From: Arthrobacter sp. AQ5-06
Lineage (GTDB): Bacteria > Actinomycetota > Actinomycetes > Actinomycetales > Micrococcaceae
DNA length: 64,000 nt
NCBI RefSeq assembly: GCF_003287955.1
Contig: NZ_QMKP01000011.1
Coordinates: 1 to 64,000 of the forward strand
Reading direction: 5' to 3'
A program made the translations under genes and the position numbers. Under the pieces are notes generated by a model, which was not told where the DNA came from, did no database searches, and was given only the letters and a program-made list of their open reading frames with translations. Below are positions 63,359 to 64,000 of this stretch, piece after piece (the first letter of the stretch is position 1; every line of letters begins with the position of its first letter).

Positions 63359-64000
63359 ACGAGGCCCGCGGCAACATTTTCCTCCAACCGCACGCTCGGG
63401 ACACAATCACGGCTGAAAGCGCACAAGCCCTGCCGTTGGAAAGCGGCGGGATCCTCCTGGGATACCGCGAAGACCAAAACATCGTGGTTACGAACGCGCT
63501 TACAGTCCAGTCAGCTACCGCGACAACGTACAAATACATCCGCGACGACATCGTAGCGAATCGCAAATTACGGGAGTTTCTGTCAACCCGCAGCTCCGAA
63601 GACCCAGTCGGATACGTCGGGGAGTGGCATAGCCACCCCAAACCCAGCGGACCGAGTGCCACCGACATCAAAGCGATCAAATCGACCGCGAAGGCATCGG
63701 GTGGGAGTGTCGCTCTTGTGGTCTGCTCGCCAACTAATGAACCCAGATTTCACGGCGTGATCGCGACTCGACAGCGGTTCGGAAGAATCTCAACAGAGGA
63801 GGCAAATGTGGACGCTTTGACCCAGAACGACGCTGGACTTGGGCCCCTCCCTCACGGAGCCGTCCGCGGAGATGGCCCCGTCTTTATTTCCTACCGCCAA
63901 TCCGACGGGACAACCCGTGCATCGTCTCTTGAGGGCCTTCTCCGCGCATCCGGCCTCGTCGTTTGGCGCGACCGCAGCGACCTGCGTGCAGGAACCACCA
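63355..64000 (+). CDS. JAB/JAMM peptidase fused to a TIR domain (partial, runs off the window)
   Basis: The first 215 codons are present and there is no stop before the edge. Residues 1-150 are a JAB/JAMM isopeptidase (Cap3-like): Glu29 (LESGGILLGY), His92 and His94 (EWHSHP), Ser101 and Asp104 (SATD). After a linker (about 151-173), a TIR domain opens with VFISYRQSDG (176) and continues LVVWRDRSDLRAG; its catalytic Glu would lie beyond the window. Cap3 normally removes Cap2-made conjugates, while TIR domains in CBASS destroy NAD when activated. One frame thus joins a regulator and an effector. A receptor domain may follow. Confidence 0.82.
   Translation, partial: MNEARGNIFLQPHARDTITAESAQALPLESGGILLGYREDQNIVVTNALTVQSATATTYKYIRDDIVANRKLREFLSTRSSEDPVGYVGEWHSHPKPSGPSATDIKAIKSTAKASGGSVALVVCSPTNEPRFHGVIATRQRFGRISTEEANVDALTQNDAGLGPLPHGAVRGDGPVFISYRQSDGTTRASSLEGLLRASGLVVWRDRSDLRAGTT
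63795..63810 (+). promoter_or_regulatory. Internal ribosome-binding site and in-frame GTG in the JAB-TIR linker
   Basis: AGAGGAGG (63795-63802), five bases, then GTG 63808-63810, which is codon 152 and in frame. It falls at the end of the JAB domain and before TIR, so a TIR protein without JAB could be translated separately. An 8-base Shine-Dalgarno is stronger than the sites at the starts of most genes here. Confidence 0.55.

Noticed and set aside
40341-64000. CRISPR array in the defence island
   Set aside because: I saw no regularly spaced repeats and no cas genes. The repeats present are a direct duplication and tandem hairpins.

Overview
The window looks like a chromosome segment from a high-GC actinobacterium of the family Micrococcaceae (Arthrobacter, Pseudarthrobacter or a close relative). 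The grounds are the high GC, frequent GTG/TTG starts, a GuaB3-type IMPDH-like protein near guaA, a SURF1/DUF3817 pair, the galU-rimJ-membrane protein cluster, and the xseB-xseA / ispH / rmuC / ychF block. This placement rests on gene content and order recognised by eye, not on a search.

Bases 1-40340 are ordinary chromosome. In order they hold: a secreted S8 protease; purine genes (guaB3, guaA) interleaved with glpD, a PTS IIA protein, SURF1 and a DUF3817 protein; a very large SF1-helicase-like protein whose Walker A lysine is replaced by glutamine; a SAF-domain membrane protein, an FmdB zinc ribbon and 5-FTHF cyclo-ligase; galU, an N-acetyltransferase and a membrane protein; tRNA-Ala(CGC); an ABC-F protein and CorA; two Lrp/AsnC regulators, two MFS exporters and a LysR regulator; a BadF-type sugar kinase and a pirin; a four-gene osmoprotectant ABC operon; an alanine-type aminotransferase and PPK2; and finally xseBA, ispH, rmuC and ychF.

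Right after ychF, at about 40.34 kb, a genomic island starts and runs past the right edge. Its first part (40.37-44.35 kb) is a phage or phage-satellite relic: integrase, repressor, excisionase, a 1.3-kb gene-free block full of stable hairpins (candidate structured RNA), a small-terminase gene and a 38-codon stump of the large terminase. The second part (44.4-53.4 kb) is a scrapyard of accessory genes: a lipoprotein, an IS30 fragment, a DUF3883-like gene broken by a 20-bp inverted duplication, a membrane protein, an HNH protein, a truncated gene, a TIR/deoxyribosyltransferase-like protein, a partial second copy of the DUF3883-like gene, and a decayed tyrosine recombinase.

The third part (53.6-64.0 kb) is an intact-looking defence island. 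A type I restriction-modification operon has two tandem hsdM genes, hsdS and hsdR joined by 4-bp overlaps. A type II CBASS operon follows: a CD-NTase ending in glycine, an E2-E1 (Cap2) protein, and a third gene cut off by the window edge. That third gene encodes a JAB/JAMM (Cap3-like) peptidase fused in frame to a TIR domain. A strong ribosome-binding site plus GTG lies exactly in the linker, so the TIR part might also be made alone. This JAB-TIR arrangement is the most unusual thing in the window.
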